Positions 18,008 through 28,270 are shown, numbered from the stretch's first letter. The stretch: 64,000 bases of DNA from Fen-1258 sp041658245 (GCA_041658245.1 JBBAAM010000015.1:1-64000); one strand, 5' to 3'. Notes: generated by a model from the sequence alone, not told the origin. Numbers and translations are program-made.

Positions 18008-18844
18008 ATGAAAAAATATTATCTGATATTTATGATATTAATTGGTTCATTCGTTAATCAAGCTCAGACTGTAACCGAAACAGAATATGAGTTTTTTCCT
18101 AACGATCTGATCATTTATCCTTTTACCGCAAATCAATTGGAACCGAAGCTGGGATTTGTATTCAGGATGAATAGTAACCAATTGTGGCTGAATATTGGAA
18201 ACTCAATGGACCTAATAAGGATCAAACGCGATAGTGAAATATTTTCTATTGGAGCTGATCTCTTTACATGGACGCTCTTGAAAAAAGAGGATAATTTTCG
18301 CTTCCCTGTTGATGCAGTTGATTATATGTTCGGATTAAATTTTGGATTTAAAACTGCTGTGCATAATTACTCTTTTGGGGGGCGCATAAGGTTGAGTCAT
18401 ATTAGCGCACATTTTGTTGACGGACATTTTGATATGGATAAACAGCAATGGAAAGATGGAAGGGATCCAAGGGTTTTTAGCCGTGAATTTGTAGAAGTAT
18501 TGGGATTCTATTCATTCCACACTATAAGAGTTTACGTTGGAGGAACATATCTTTACCATGTTGATCCATCAGAGATTGGTAAAGCTACCTTACAGACTGG
18601 ATTAGAGTATTATGTAAAAGATGCCCTTTCTTATAATATATCTCCTTACATTGCGGCTGACGGCACAATGAGAACCAACGACAAGAAGAGAAATTTTACA
18701 TTTAATGCAGGTATCAAATTCGGTAAAATTGAAGGAAGAGGATTAAGAATATTTTATCAATACTATAATGGTTATGATATTAACGGTGAATATTTTGATG
18801 TAAGAAGAGAGTACTCAACTCTGGGAATAAATCTGGATCTATAG
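18008..18844 (+). CDS. DUF1207-like outer-membrane protein
   Basis: 278 aa with signal peptide (cleavage near QAQT). The remainder alternates polar and hydrophobic residues in the manner of beta-barrel strands and ends in a terminal strand (STLGINLDL). FFPNDLIIYPFTANQLEPKLGF and the LSHISAHFVDGH region fit DUF1207 as I remember it. No known function. It lies 19 bp after the glycosyltransferase and 1 bp before the protease. Confidence 0.7.
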   Translation: MKKYYLIFMILIGSFVNQAQTVTETEYEFFPNDLIIYPFTANQLEPKLGFVFRMNSNQLWLNIGNSMDLIRIKRDSEIFSIGADLFTWTLLKKEDNFRFPVDAVDYMFGLNFGFKTAVHNYSFGGRIRLSHISAHFVDGHFDMDKQQWKDGRDPRVFSREFVEVLGFYSFHTIRVYVGGTYLYHVDPSEIGKATLQTGLEYYVKDALSYNISPYIAADGTMRTNDKKRNFTFNAGIKFGKIEGRGLRIFYQYYNGYDINGEYFDVRREYSTLGINLDL

Positions 18845-18845
18845 A

Positions 18846-19835
18846 ATGTCTGAAAAAATATTCGCGACTTTTACAAAATTATTCCGTTCAAAAAAGTTTG
18901 AACATAATTATTTTCTTCATATCGGATTATTTGTTGTTACTTTCATAACAACTACCATTGCCGGTATAGAATGGACAACCGGGAAGATGGGTCCGTATGA
19001 AATTAATGACTTGGTGCACGGACTGCCATATTCTCTTTCGATTATATTTATTCTCGGTGTTCATGAGTTCGGACATTTTTTCGCTGCAGTTTACCACAAA
19101 GTAAAAGTTACTCTTCCGTATTTTATTCCGTTACCTCATGCAATTGGTCTTTTTGGTACGATGGGTGCCGTAATAAAAACCAAATCACCCATCCCAGACA
19201 ATAAAGCTATGTTTGATATTGGTGTGGCTGGACCCATCAGTGGATTCATCGCTTGTTTGATTGTATTGGTCTATGGTTTTACTCATTTACCTCCGGCAGA
19301 ATATATTTTGCAAATTCATCCTGATTATTATTCACCAGAGTATGGGAAAAATGCGATTGGTTTAGCATTCGGAGATACACTTTTATTTTCTATGCTAAAG
19401 TTTTTATTTACAAATGTCTCGCAGTTCGTTCCTCCAATGTCCGAAGTTTATCATTACCCGTATTTGTGTGTAGGTTGGTTCGGATTGTTTGTTACATCTA
19501 TGAATTTAATTCCGGTGGGGCAATTAGACGGCGGACATGTTATTTATAGCATGTTCGGTGAAAAGAAACAAGAAGCAATAGCAAGCATAGCAATGATATT
19601 GTTAGTGCTTCTCGGAGTGTTAGGAATATTGGAATCATTACTAAATTTTGGTATAACTATTGGATGGAGCGGCTGGTTATTCTGGGCTGCAATACTTTAT
19701 TTCTTTATTAAAGTTAAACATCCGCCTGTAAATCAGTTTGAAGAATTAGATTGGAGAAGAAAGATTTTAGGCTATATAGCAATTCTTATCTTCATCTTAT
19801 CGTTTTCTCCAACACCATTTATATTTTCACTTTGA
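18846..19835 (+). CDS. Site-2-type membrane metalloprotease (M50)
   Basis: 329 aa, about six membrane segments. Zinc-site HEFGH occurs in LGVHEFGHFFAAVYH, and the third ligand lies in NLIPVGQLDGGHV. FDIGVAGPISGF lies between them. Such proteases cut transmembrane regulators, typically anti-sigma factors; no PDZ domain is evident and no substrate is adjacent. Confidence 0.9.
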   Translation: MSEKIFATFTKLFRSKKFEHNYFLHIGLFVVTFITTTIAGIEWTTGKMGPYEINDLVHGLPYSLSIIFILGVHEFGHFFAAVYHKVKVTLPYFIPLPHAIGLFGTMGAVIKTKSPIPDNKAMFDIGVAGPISGFIACLIVLVYGFTHLPPAEYILQIHPDYYSPEYGKNAIGLAFGDTLLFSMLKFLFTNVSQFVPPMSEVYHYPYLCVGWFGLFVTSMNLIPVGQLDGGHVIYSMFGEKKQEAIASIAMILLVLLGVLGILESLLNFGITIGWSGWLFWAAILYFFIKVKHPPVNQFEELDWRRKILGYIAILIFILSFSPTPFIFSL

Positions 19836-20057
19836 ACAAAGAGTTGAAGAGTTAAAGATTACTCTTGATTATATTATCAAACATCTATTAATTTACAATC
19901 AAGAAAATGGGAAAAGATTATAGAGAACTCTGCTACTGTTAATTTTTTGAACTAAATGAAGTAGGATAGCAAATTTTCTATGATGTTTTCTTTTTTTATG
20001 CATACCGATGATAATTCCAACAACTCAAAGATCCATTTCTCATTGATTTCTTTATAC

Positions 20058-20894
20058 ATGGAAAAAATTGTAATAAATATTTTAAGTCTTCTTTTCATTG
20101 CTTCGGCATTTATCTCATGTGCTAAAATTCCCGATGGGATAGTGGAACCTCGATTGGTAGATTATAAAGTTGTTGCTATCTCAGCTCCGACAACTTTTTC
20201 AACAAACTCTACCGATTCAGTTATTACAACTTCCGTTGAGCTTCAAAGAATAACAACTATTAGCGCCGTTTGGTGTAGTGTTAAGTTAAATGATGGTTCT
20301 GAAACAAAATATTCTCGTGTAAATTTACTTGATAACGGTGACTTACAAAATAACGGTGATCAAAAGAAAAATGATGGAATATATTCCGGTAAGTTTGTTA
20401 TGAGTAAAAAATATTCTAACGGAAAGTATCAAATAGAATATCTTGTTGAAGATAATGTCCGTGTTTCTCCAGATAATGTAAAAAAAGTTGGGGCATCTAT
20501 CTTTACATTTGATAACGGACAGACAAATTTTGCACCGGTATTATCCAATCTGATTATTCCGATATCAGTAAATAGAGGCGAAAGTTTTACTTTTACAATT
20601 AAAGCAGAAGATCCAAACGGACTATCAGATATTGCTTCTGTGTTTTATAAACTTTATAAACCGGATGGGACGCTGGTAGTCAATAGTCAAGGTATATCGG
20701 AATTCCCCATGTTTGATGATGGTAACAGTGCAATTAATGGAGATAAGACTGCTGGTGATGGGATCTATTCTGTAATTCTCAGTTTCCCAGCAAGTCAGCC
20801 AATCGGAGTTTGGAAATTTGAATTTCAAGCTAAGGACAAAGGAACACCTTCTAAACTAAGCAACGTGATAACATTTAATTTGACAGTTAATTAA
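20058..20894 (+). CDS. Lipoprotein with two beta-sandwich domains
   Basis: 278 aa from ATG 20058, which opens a lipoprotein signal peptide ending at FISC-AK; upstream in-frame starts would bury it. Two Ig/cadherin-like domains each contain a loop of similar pattern: LLDNGDLQNNGDQKKNDGIY and MFDDGNSAINGDKTAGDGIY, suggestive of calcium binding. The next gene starts inside the stop codon (TAATG). Probably a surface-exposed or periplasmic lipoprotein of the T9SS-linked operon. Confidence 0.75.
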   Translation: MEKIVINILSLLFIASAFISCAKIPDGIVEPRLVDYKVVAISAPTTFSTNSTDSVITTSVELQRITTISAVWCSVKLNDGSETKYSRVNLLDNGDLQNNGDQKKNDGIYSGKFVMSKKYSNGKYQIEYLVEDNVRVSPDNVKKVGASIFTFDNGQTNFAPVLSNLIIPISVNRGESFTFTIKAEDPNGLSDIASVFYKLYKPDGTLVVNSQGISEFPMFDDGNSAINGDKTAGDGIYSVILSFPASQPIGVWKFEFQAKDKGTPSKLSNVITFNLTVN

Positions 20895-22477
20895 TGAGAA
20901 AAATTTTTATTACATATTTGTTTGTAATCCTAACATTCAATCTATTTGCTCAAGAGAAACAATTAGAATATGATCTTGAAAAGAAAAATAACATTACTTC
21001 TAGCGATGTAACACAGCAAAGCAATACAATCGAAAAAATATTAATTCAAGATAATGTTATTTGGCTGGCTACATCGAAAGGATTAAGTAAATCCGGTGAT
21101 AACGGATTAAGCTGGACAAATTTTTACAATGTTCAAGAATTTGGAACCGAAAGTGTATCATCAGTTGGATATGGCAACGGAGCTATATGGGCTTCTACAT
21201 GGCATTATGAAAATAAACTTGGAAATAATGTCCCTGTTGGTACAGGTATAAAATTTTCTACCAACCAAGGGCAAACATGGAATAAAATTCCTCAACCGGT
21301 TGATGATCCCGGAGATTCAAGCATAGTTTATGGTATAAATAAAATACGTGCTTTACCTGTTACAGTTGCTGAACAAAATTTTATTTATGATATGGCTTTC
21401 ACAAGCAACACAATCTGGATTGCCACTTTTGCAGGAGGATTGCGTAAATCAACCGATATGGGACAAACATGGAAACGTGTTGTTCTTCCTCCGGATAATC
21501 TAAATTCAATTAAACCAACTGACATCTTAAAATTTTCATTACAGCCGCAATCTGGAAAGTTTGGTCCGGAATCATATTTAAATCACAGAGCATTTTCTGT
21601 TCTAACTATTGATGATAATACACTATATGTCGGAACAGCAGGTGGTATTAATAAGAGTACTGATGGCGGAGTAAGCTGGATAAAGTTCAATCGAACTAAT
21701 CAAACCAATCCGATCAGTGGTAATTTTATTTTAGCCATGGAGAAAAATGATTTTGATAACTCTATCTGGGCTGGAACTTGGAAAGCGGAAGGACAATCTG
21801 AATTCTGGGGTGTTAGTTCTACCAAAGACGGCGGGCAAAATTGGCAAACCTATTTGAGTGATGAACGAGCACTCGATTTTGGATTTAAATATTTCGGTAA
21901 TCTCGGAAATTATATCAGCGCTGATATTTTTGTTGCAACACAAAATGGCTGCTATCGCTCAAGCAATAGTGGTTCTACCTGGATTGCTGCACCGGAAATT
22001 ATTGATGATAATAAGAATGTTAACTTAAATACTAAACACTTTCGTGCAGTCAAAGTAAAACGTAACCAGGATAATTCTTCTGATATCTGGTTAGGTACAT
22101 TAAATGGTTTAGCACGATTGAAAGAAACAACAGGATTTTGGAATGGTAATTGGAAAGTATTTTTAGCTTCTGAAAAACTTGCTTCTGCGAATGATACTTA
22201 TGCTTTTCCAAATCCTTTTTCTCCTGATGAAGAAAGTATAAGAATAAAATATTCGACTTCTCAAGCTGCAAATGTTACGATCCGCATTTTTGATTTCGGG
22301 ATGAATCTTGTCCGTACTTTAATACAAAACTCATCCAAAGGTGTTAGAGACGATAATTTTGAATTGTGGAACGGTAGAGACGAAAGCGGGAAAATTGTTC
22401 CTAACGGAGTTTATTTTTATAGAATTGATCTTGGCGGAAGCAAACCATTGTACGGTAAAATTATGGTGATGATGTAA
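20894..22477 (+). CDS. Secreted beta-propeller protein with type IX/FlgD-like C-terminal domain
   Basis: 527 aa with signal peptide (NLFAQ). Repeated blades with W...T motifs (IWLATSKGLSKSGDNGLSW, LYVGTAGGINKSTDGGVSW, FVATQNGCYRSSNSGSTW) are BNR/sortilin-like. The last 90 residues, AFPNPFSPDEES...IRIFDFGMNLVRTL...NGVYFYRIDL, form a FlgD-type Ig domain used as C-terminal sorting domain. Probably exported by type IX secretion. Same operon as the two PorV-like genes. Confidence 0.85.
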   Translation: MRKIFITYLFVILTFNLFAQEKQLEYDLEKKNNITSSDVTQQSNTIEKILIQDNVIWLATSKGLSKSGDNGLSWTNFYNVQEFGTESVSSVGYGNGAIWASTWHYENKLGNNVPVGTGIKFSTNQGQTWNKIPQPVDDPGDSSIVYGINKIRALPVTVAEQNFIYDMAFTSNTIWIATFAGGLRKSTDMGQTWKRVVLPPDNLNSIKPTDILKFSLQPQSGKFGPESYLNHRAFSVLTIDDNTLYVGTAGGINKSTDGGVSWIKFNRTNQTNPISGNFILAMEKNDFDNSIWAGTWKAEGQSEFWGVSSTKDGGQNWQTYLSDERALDFGFKYFGNLGNYISADIFVATQNGCYRSSNSGSTWIAAPEIIDDNKNVNLNTKHFRAVKVKRNQDNSSDIWLGTLNGLARLKETTGFWNGNWKVFLASEKLASANDTYAFPNPFSPDEESIRIKYSTSQAANVTIRIFDFGMNLVRTLIQNSSKGVRDDNFELWNGRDESGKIVPNGVYFYRIDLGGSKPLYGKIMVMM

Positions 22478-22479
22478 AG

Positions 22480-22508
22480 CCCCCTCCATCTCCCCAAATG
22501 GAGAAGTG
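22480..22508. repeat. Short intergenic CCCCTCC element
   Basis: CTCCAT and ATGGAG form a 6-bp hairpin in a C-rich spacer unlike the surrounding AT-rich DNA, between the propeller gene and the first PorV-like gene. Confidence 0.35.
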
Positions 22509-22537
22509 AATGTTTAATTAGAAATAACGAGTGTGAA

Positions 22538-23533
22538 GTGAAAAAAATATTTCTTCAAATATTGTTCTTTAGTGTAGTAATATCAGCACAATCAACAATA
22601 TCTGAAATTAGCAGTATGCCCGGTGCTTTCAGCAGAATGGGATTTGGTGCGCGCGGAATTGGAATGGGCAATGCTATGTCTGCAGTCAAAGAGGGAAATC
22701 TTGTTTCATATTACAATCCGGCGTTGGTTCCATTTCAAGAAGGGAATTCATTTCAAACTTCTTATACTTTTCTTTCTTTAGATCGTTCTCTTAACTTTTT
22801 GAATTTTACAAAAAGATTTGAATTAGGTAAAAAAGAAAATGCAGATGGAACCACGAAACCGAGATCAGTTGTTGGTTTAAGTATAGGATTGATTAACGCT
22901 GGTGTCTCACGCATTGATGCACGCGACAGCGAAGGAAGAAAGACTGGCGACTTATCAACGAGCGAGAATCAGTTTTTTGCGGCAGTAGCAAATCGGTTTT
23001 CAGATAAACTTTCGATTGGGATCGCATTTAAGTTTTATTACTATAAATTATATCAGGATGTAACTTCCACCGGACTTGGATTTGATCTCGGTGCGTTATA
23101 TTTACTAAATGATCAAATGACTATTTCATTTATGGTTTCAGACATAAATAGTAAATATGAGTGGGATACTGGTAAGATTTATGGCTCAAGCGGCAATCAA
23201 ACTAAAAACAAATTTCCTTTATTGAAAAAGGTTGGATTCTCATATAAGTTCAACGAACCAAAGATTATCGCCGCGGTTGAATTTGAAAATAGTGATGCGG
23301 GAACAAATTTTTTGCGGATCGGGGGGGAATACAACATCTATGAAAATTTTCTTTTACGCGCAGGAGTTGATAAACTCAATCTTAGCAATTTTGATTTCCC
23401 ATTACGACCATCATTCGGATTTTCATATTTTTATTCACTCAATTCCTTAAAACTCGGAATTGATTATACTTTTGTAATAGAACCTTATTCATCAAGCGAT
23501 CAACATATAATAGGTATCAATGTTAACTTCTAG
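22538..23533 (+). CDS. PorV/PorQ-like outer-membrane barrel protein (first copy)
   Basis: 331 aa, GTG start. Signal peptide then GAFSRMGFGARGIGMGNAMSAV and SYYNPALVPF, the N-terminal signature of the PorV/UPF0164 outer-membrane family. The C-terminus ends in an amphipathic strand (IIGINVNF). PorV shuttles type IX cargo to the attachment complex; whether this paralogue does so is inferred from its neighbours. It overlaps the next gene by 14 bp. Confidence 0.85.
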   Translation: MKKIFLQILFFSVVISAQSTISEISSMPGAFSRMGFGARGIGMGNAMSAVKEGNLVSYYNPALVPFQEGNSFQTSYTFLSLDRSLNFLNFTKRFELGKKENADGTTKPRSVVGLSIGLINAGVSRIDARDSEGRKTGDLSTSENQFFAAVANRFSDKLSIGIAFKFYYYKLYQDVTSTGLGFDLGALYLLNDQMTISFMVSDINSKYEWDTGKIYGSSGNQTKNKFPLLKKVGFSYKFNEPKIIAAVEFENSDAGTNFLRIGGEYNIYENFLLRAGVDKLNLSNFDFPLRPSFGFSYFYSLNSLKLGIDYTFVIEPYSSSDQHIIGINVNF

Positions 23534-24443
23534 AAAAGAAAATATTGCAATAAAATTTTTCGTTTTGTTTTTTCTTAGTTCAATTTTATTTGCTCAATCA
23601 GCCGGAGAGAGCGGATTAGCTTTTCTAAAATTCGGATTTGGTGCACGCAATGTTGCAATGAGTGATCTTGGAGTTGTAGCCGTAAATGATCTAACATCTT
23701 TAAATTATAATCCTTCTTTAATTGCTCTTAATAACAAAACACAATTGTCGTTCACTCACAATTCTTTATTCCAAGATCTTAATTCTGAAATGTTCGGTGC
23801 AAGTTTTTCGGTTTTCGGTCTTCCGATTGCCGTTGGAATAAATACAACCACAATTGCGAATATTGAAGTGCGCTCTAAACCTGGCGATGTAGAATCAGTA
23901 TTCAATGCACATTATTTTGCCGGAAGTATTTCAACAGCTTATGAGATAATAGATAATTTCTATGCCGGCGCTACAATAAAATATCTTTATGAAAACTTTT
24001 TTTCTGATGATGCAAATGGATTAGGATTTGATTTTGGAATTTCATACGAAGGATTAGTAAATGGTCTATCACTTGGCGCTGCATTGCGTAATATTGGTTC
24101 TATGAACGAACTCCGTTCTCAATCAACAAAACTTCCAACTGATTTACGGATTGGTGCTGCTTATAATTATTCCATTACCAATTCCAGATTAGATTTTACT
24201 TTGCTCACAGGCTTTCAGAAATATTTAGAACAAACTGATTCACATCTTCATCTCGGCGGTGAAGTTGTTTATGATAAAATGTTTGCACTTCGCATTGGAT
24301 TTGCCAGCGGTTACGATTCAAAAAGTATTTCTACCGGATTCGGCATCAAGTGGAAGGGAATTAATTTTGATTATGCTTTTATCCCATTTAAGTATGGCTT
24401 GGGTGATTCACATATTATTTCTTTCATTTATACTTTTGAATAA
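23520..24443 (+). CDS. PorV-like outer-membrane barrel protein (second copy)
   Basis: 307 aa, overlapping the first copy by 14 bp. Signal peptide (SILFAQSAGES), then LAFLKFGFGARNVAMSDLGVVAV and SLNYNPSLIAL, the same N-terminal motif as its neighbour, and a terminal barrel strand (ISFIYTFE). The two copies are diverged paralogues, so this is not a recent duplication. Confidence 0.85.
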   Translation: MLTSRKENIAIKFFVLFFLSSILFAQSAGESGLAFLKFGFGARNVAMSDLGVVAVNDLTSLNYNPSLIALNNKTQLSFTHNSLFQDLNSEMFGASFSVFGLPIAVGINTTTIANIEVRSKPGDVESVFNAHYFAGSISTAYEIIDNFYAGATIKYLYENFFSDDANGLGFDFGISYEGLVNGLSLGAALRNIGSMNELRSQSTKLPTDLRIGAAYNYSITNSRLDFTLLTGFQKYLEQTDSHLHLGGEVVYDKMFALRIGFASGYDSKSISTGFGIKWKGINFDYAFIPFKYGLGDSHIISFIYTFE

Positions 24444-24528
24444 GAATTATTAAAAACGGTTCTGGTGAATATGTAATAATGATTTTTACTGCTTCAAGAT
24501 AATATCAGCCACATAAATGAGGTGTATT

Positions 24529-25080
24529 ATGTTAGATAAAAAGCAGTATCAATCATCTGCAATATTGATTCTCATTTCATTCTTTTTGTTTTTTTCTACA
24601 GTTGTTGCACAATGTGAATCTAAGGAGACAAAACTTCAAGTCAGTCTAAAGTTCTTCCCCATTGTTAAAGAATACACTGCACTTGAATATGAAATTGAAA
24701 ACCATTTTCTGAACGCATTAAAATCAAAGAATATTCAGTTGGCATTTGATGCTAACTGGGAGCTGGTAATTTCAGTAAAAGAAATAACTGAGAAAGAAGA
24801 AATTGTAATCTCTGTAACACAAATGGCAGCATTACCTGAAAAAGTAATTGAAATTGCTGCCGAAAATGAAGTGTTCTATAAGGATGTTTCAGACACAAAG
24901 AAGTTCCCTCCTGAAGGCAAAGAAATTCGTCAAATGATCTCAAGAGAATTTATATTCAACTTTAGAGAAGCTAAGTATAACCAAATCATTATTACTGAAA
25001 AGTCTAAGTTGAAAGATGCTTGTGAAAATATTATTAATTCCTTTTTCAACCTGAGGTTTAATAATTCTCAACAGATGTAA
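24529..25080 (+). CDS. Hypothetical secreted protein
   Basis: 183 aa from ATG 24529, four bases after GAGGTG; an ATG at 24517 lacks such a site. Signal peptide about residues 1-28 ending near VVAQC. The mature part alternates strands and helices and contains two cysteines. No family recognised. Confidence 0.65.
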   Translation: MLDKKQYQSSAILILISFFLFFSTVVAQCESKETKLQVSLKFFPIVKEYTALEYEIENHFLNALKSKNIQLAFDANWELVISVKEITEKEEIVISVTQMAALPEKVIEIAAENEVFYKDVSDTKKFPPEGKEIRQMISREFIFNFREAKYNQIIITEKSKLKDACENIINSFFNLRFNNSQQM

Positions 25081-25144
25081 TGCTGTTACACACAAATTGA
25101 TTATTTTTGCTGGGTGAAAATCTTCAATCTTAATGTGGAAATAA

Positions 25145-26104
25145 ATGGAAATCATCAAATATTCTGAAGAATGGAAAATGAAGTGGGATGAGTTCGTTCT
25201 AAATTCAAATAATGGAACGATCTTTCATCTACAAAAATTTTTTGATTATCACACGCCCGGCAAGTTCAAATTTGATCATCTCCTCTTTGTAGAAAAAAAT
25301 AAGATCGTAGCCCTATTACCCGGGAGACTGACCAGCGGACTTTTTGAATCGCCTATTGGTGCAAGTTACGGATCGTTAGTAACCGGAGACATAAAATTTG
25401 CTGAAGCTATGGAATTGGTTTCTGCTCTTCTTGATTATGGAAGGAAAAACGGTATAAAAGAATTTGAGTTGACCCCCGCTCCAATGGTTTACGAGACATA
25501 TCAGAATCAAAATCTCGATTTCGCTATGTTATGGCAAGGATTTTCTTTCAAACTGCATTACATATCAAGCGCTATTAAGCTCGATAAAGAAAGAGATATT
25601 ATTGAAAGATGTTCTCCGACAATTCGCAGAAATATTCGCAAGTCGTTAAAGAATTCCGCTATTCGCGTTGAGATCAACGAACGCTATGATGAATTCTATC
25701 CGATACTCCTTGATAACAAAACTCGTCACAATGTTAAACCAACTCACTCATACGAAGATCTGCTCCGCTTGAAAGAATTGATGCCTGATAATCTCAAACT
25801 GTTTATGGTTTACCTTAATGATGAACCGATCGGCGGCTCGTCAATGTTTTTTGCGAATAAAAATGTTGCATTATGTTTTTATAATATGCTTCGGTATGAA
25901 TATGCTGAGTACAAACCGATTCAGCGTGTAATGTATGAAGTTATGAAGTATTCAACTGAGCAAGGTTATGCTTATGTTGATATCGGCGTTTCTCAAGACA
26001 CCAAAGCGCAAAACCCGATGACACCAAGTATGAGTTTAATCGAATTCAAAGAAAAATTTGACGCCAAGACAATTATGAGAAACACTTTCCATATTAAACT
26101 TTGA
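25145..26104 (+). CDS. FemAB/GNAT-like acyltransferase
   Basis: 319 aa. Double GNAT-like layout: SSNNGTIFHLQKFFDYH at the front, a second half with YLNDEPIGGSSMFF and QRVMYEVMKYSTEQGYAYVDIGVS, matching the acetyltransferase-6/FemAB group. In other bacteria such genes lie in exopolysaccharide clusters or add amino acids to peptidoglycan; the neighbouring glycosyltransferases favour an envelope role. No signal peptide; cytosolic. Confidence 0.78.
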   Translation: MEIIKYSEEWKMKWDEFVLNSNNGTIFHLQKFFDYHTPGKFKFDHLLFVEKNKIVALLPGRLTSGLFESPIGASYGSLVTGDIKFAEAMELVSALLDYGRKNGIKEFELTPAPMVYETYQNQNLDFAMLWQGFSFKLHYISSAIKLDKERDIIERCSPTIRRNIRKSLKNSAIRVEINERYDEFYPILLDNKTRHNVKPTHSYEDLLRLKELMPDNLKLFMVYLNDEPIGGSSMFFANKNVALCFYNMLRYEYAEYKPIQRVMYEVMKYSTEQGYAYVDIGVSQDTKAQNPMTPSMSLIEFKEKFDAKTIMRNTFHIKL

Positions 26105-26118
26105 GCGATTCGGAATGT

Positions 26119-27240
26119 ATGGAACGAACAAAAAAAATCCACATAGCATTTCTTGGAAATCCGCGTTTCGATTCACGCATAACTAATCTTTCTAATTCTC
26201 TTCGAGCAGACGGTTGTAAAGTTTCGGTTCTCGGTTTTGATTGGTTTATCTCTTCCGAAGATTATTTTGACGATGAGACAAAAATATTTGCGATCAAGAA
26301 AAACAAGCTTAGTTTATTTTTCTATCTGCAGTTTGTTTTTATTTTAATAAGTGAACTGATCAGATCAAACGCAGATGTTTACTTCGCTGAAGATCTTTAC
26401 ACACTTCCTTTCGTAACAACAATTGCAAAAATTAAGAAAGCCAAAGTCTATTATAACAGCCGCGAGATTTATGCTCATCTTGGAGGATTGCGTAACCGTC
26501 CAACGCTTCAAAAAATTGTGAAATCAATCGAGAAATTTTTTATTACAAAAGTGGACCTTGTTCTTACAACAGGACCGCTTGATTCCGAATACATAGAAAA
26601 ATTATATAAGATCAGCGACACTTTAGTTGTTAGAAACATTCCGCTTTATCAGCAGCCGATTTCCAAAATCGATTTAAGAAAAAAATACAATATTGATCAA
26701 GATAAATTAATTCTTATTTACCAAGGAGTGATATTACCGGGCAGGGGTCTTAAACAAATAATTGAAGCAGTAGCAAGACTTCCTAAAACTGTTTTGATAA
26801 TTCTTGGTGATGGCGAACAAAAAATTAATTATAAGGAACTTGCTAATAAGTTGAATATCTCGAATAGAATTATTTTTGCAGGGACTGTTGATCAAAAAGA
26901 TTTGATAAATTATACTGCACGTGGAGATGTTGGTCTATCCTTAATTGAAAATATCAGCATCAGTTACTATCACGCACTTCCTAATAAATTATTTGAGTAC
27001 ATAATGGCCGGGCTACCGGTTCTTTGCAGCGATCTTCCTCAAATGAAAGCGGTTATTGAGAAATACAATGTTGGCGAAAGTATAAATATAGAGAATGAGG
27101 AAAATATTTTTTCGACTTTGGATAAATGGTATAAGAATCCAAGTCTTCTTGATTTTTACAAAATAAATTGTGCGACTGCGGCTAAAGAGTTAAACTGGCA
27201 GGAAGAATACAAAAGAGTTAGAACAAGACTGCTTCAATAA
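26119..27240 (+). CDS. Family 4-type glycosyltransferase
   Basis: 373 aa from ATG 26119; a TTG at 26101 overlapping the previous stop is possible. GT-B fold: N-terminal HIAFLGNPRFDSRI, donor-site region IYQGVILPGRGLKQIIEA, GDGEQ, and LPNKLFEYIMAGLPVLCSDLPQ with the conserved Glu. The donor is likely a nucleotide sugar. Operon with FemAB-like and heptosyltransferase-like genes. Confidence 0.85.
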   Translation: MERTKKIHIAFLGNPRFDSRITNLSNSLRADGCKVSVLGFDWFISSEDYFDDETKIFAIKKNKLSLFFYLQFVFILISELIRSNADVYFAEDLYTLPFVTTIAKIKKAKVYYNSREIYAHLGGLRNRPTLQKIVKSIEKFFITKVDLVLTTGPLDSEYIEKLYKISDTLVVRNIPLYQQPISKIDLRKKYNIDQDKLILIYQGVILPGRGLKQIIEAVARLPKTVLIILGDGEQKINYKELANKLNISNRIIFAGTVDQKDLINYTARGDVGLSLIENISISYYHALPNKLFEYIMAGLPVLCSDLPQMKAVIEKYNVGESINIENEENIFSTLDKWYKNPSLLDFYKINCATAAKELNWQEEYKRVRTRLLQ

Positions 27241-27246
27241 AACTAG

Positions 27247-28257
27247 ATGACAAAACAAAAGAGAATATTAATTGTCCGTCCCGATAGGATTGGAGATGTT
27301 GTTCTTTCTACATCGATCCCGCGTGAGTTAAAAAAAACTTATCCGGATAGTTTTGTTGCAGTTCTCCTACGTAAATACACACAAGACGTCTATCTCAATA
27401 ATCCTTATGTAGATAAAATAATTTTAATTGATGATGATCAGGGTAAGTCTTCCTGGGAAAAAGTAAAAGAAATTAAAAAAAATAAATTCACACATTCTCT
27501 TCTTCTTTTGCCAACAGAACGATTAAACTATCTTTTATTTTTTGCCGGAATACCTCACCGGATCGGTGTTGGTCATAAATTTTATCAGTTCATTACTTTC
27601 ACACGTTATGTAGATCGTAAAAAATATATACCGCTGAGGCATGAAGCAGATTATTGTATGGATCTTGCAAGAAAGATAGGTGTTGAATCAAACTATCTTG
27701 ATACAGAAATATTTTTAACGGATGAGGAAAAACGAAAAGTAAATCTAACTCGTGAAGAATTATTAAAAGGGAAGAAATATTTAATTGGAGTTCATGCGTC
27801 AAGCGGTAATTCATCTCCAAATTGGACAGTTGATGAATATCGAAAGTTGGTTTTAAGTTTGACCAAAGAAGTTGGAATTAGTGTAGTTATAACAGACAAT
27901 ATTATTCCGGATCAGCTTAAGAAAATTGAAGGTGTATCATATCCTAATGAAAATAAATCTTTACGGGGATCAATTATCAATTTTGCTTCTATTGATCTTT
28001 TAATTTCTGCAAGTACAGGACCAATGCACATTGCAGCGGCATTAAAAGTAAAAACACTTTCAATGTTTTGTCCGTTAGCCGCATGTTCACCAAAACTTTG
28101 GGGGCCGCTTGGTAACAAATCTAAAATTATTTTACCTCAAGAAAATTATTGTCAGACAGTTTGTCCCGGTGATCCGAAGAAATGCACATTTACAGGTGAT
28201 GGTGGAATAAATTCAGCTTGCGTATTTGATGAGTTGAAACGAATAATTGAAAAATGA
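27247..28257 (+). CDS. Glycosyltransferase family 9 (LPS heptosyltransferase-like)
   Basis: 336 aa. N-terminal RILIVRPDRIGDVVLSTSIPRELK and C-terminal SASTGPMHIAAALKVKTLSMFCP are the acceptor- and donor-site signatures of GT9. The cysteine-bearing NYCQTVCPGDPKKC region near the end is common in the family. Probably adds heptose or a related sugar to the lipopolysaccharide inner core. Confidence 0.88.
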   Translation: MTKQKRILIVRPDRIGDVVLSTSIPRELKKTYPDSFVAVLLRKYTQDVYLNNPYVDKIILIDDDQGKSSWEKVKEIKKNKFTHSLLLLPTERLNYLLFFAGIPHRIGVGHKFYQFITFTRYVDRKKYIPLRHEADYCMDLARKIGVESNYLDTEIFLTDEEKRKVNLTREELLKGKKYLIGVHASSGNSSPNWTVDEYRKLVLSLTKEVGISVVITDNIIPDQLKKIEGVSYPNENKSLRGSIINFASIDLLISASTGPMHIAAALKVKTLSMFCPLAACSPKLWGPLGNKSKIILPQENYCQTVCPGDPKKCTFTGDGGINSACVFDELKRIIEK

Positions 28258-28270
28258 TTTGGAGAAAATA

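Noticed and set aside
19847..19866. AAGAGT/ACTCTT hairpin after the site-2 protease as terminator
   Set aside because: Only six pairs and no T-run; not strong enough to report.
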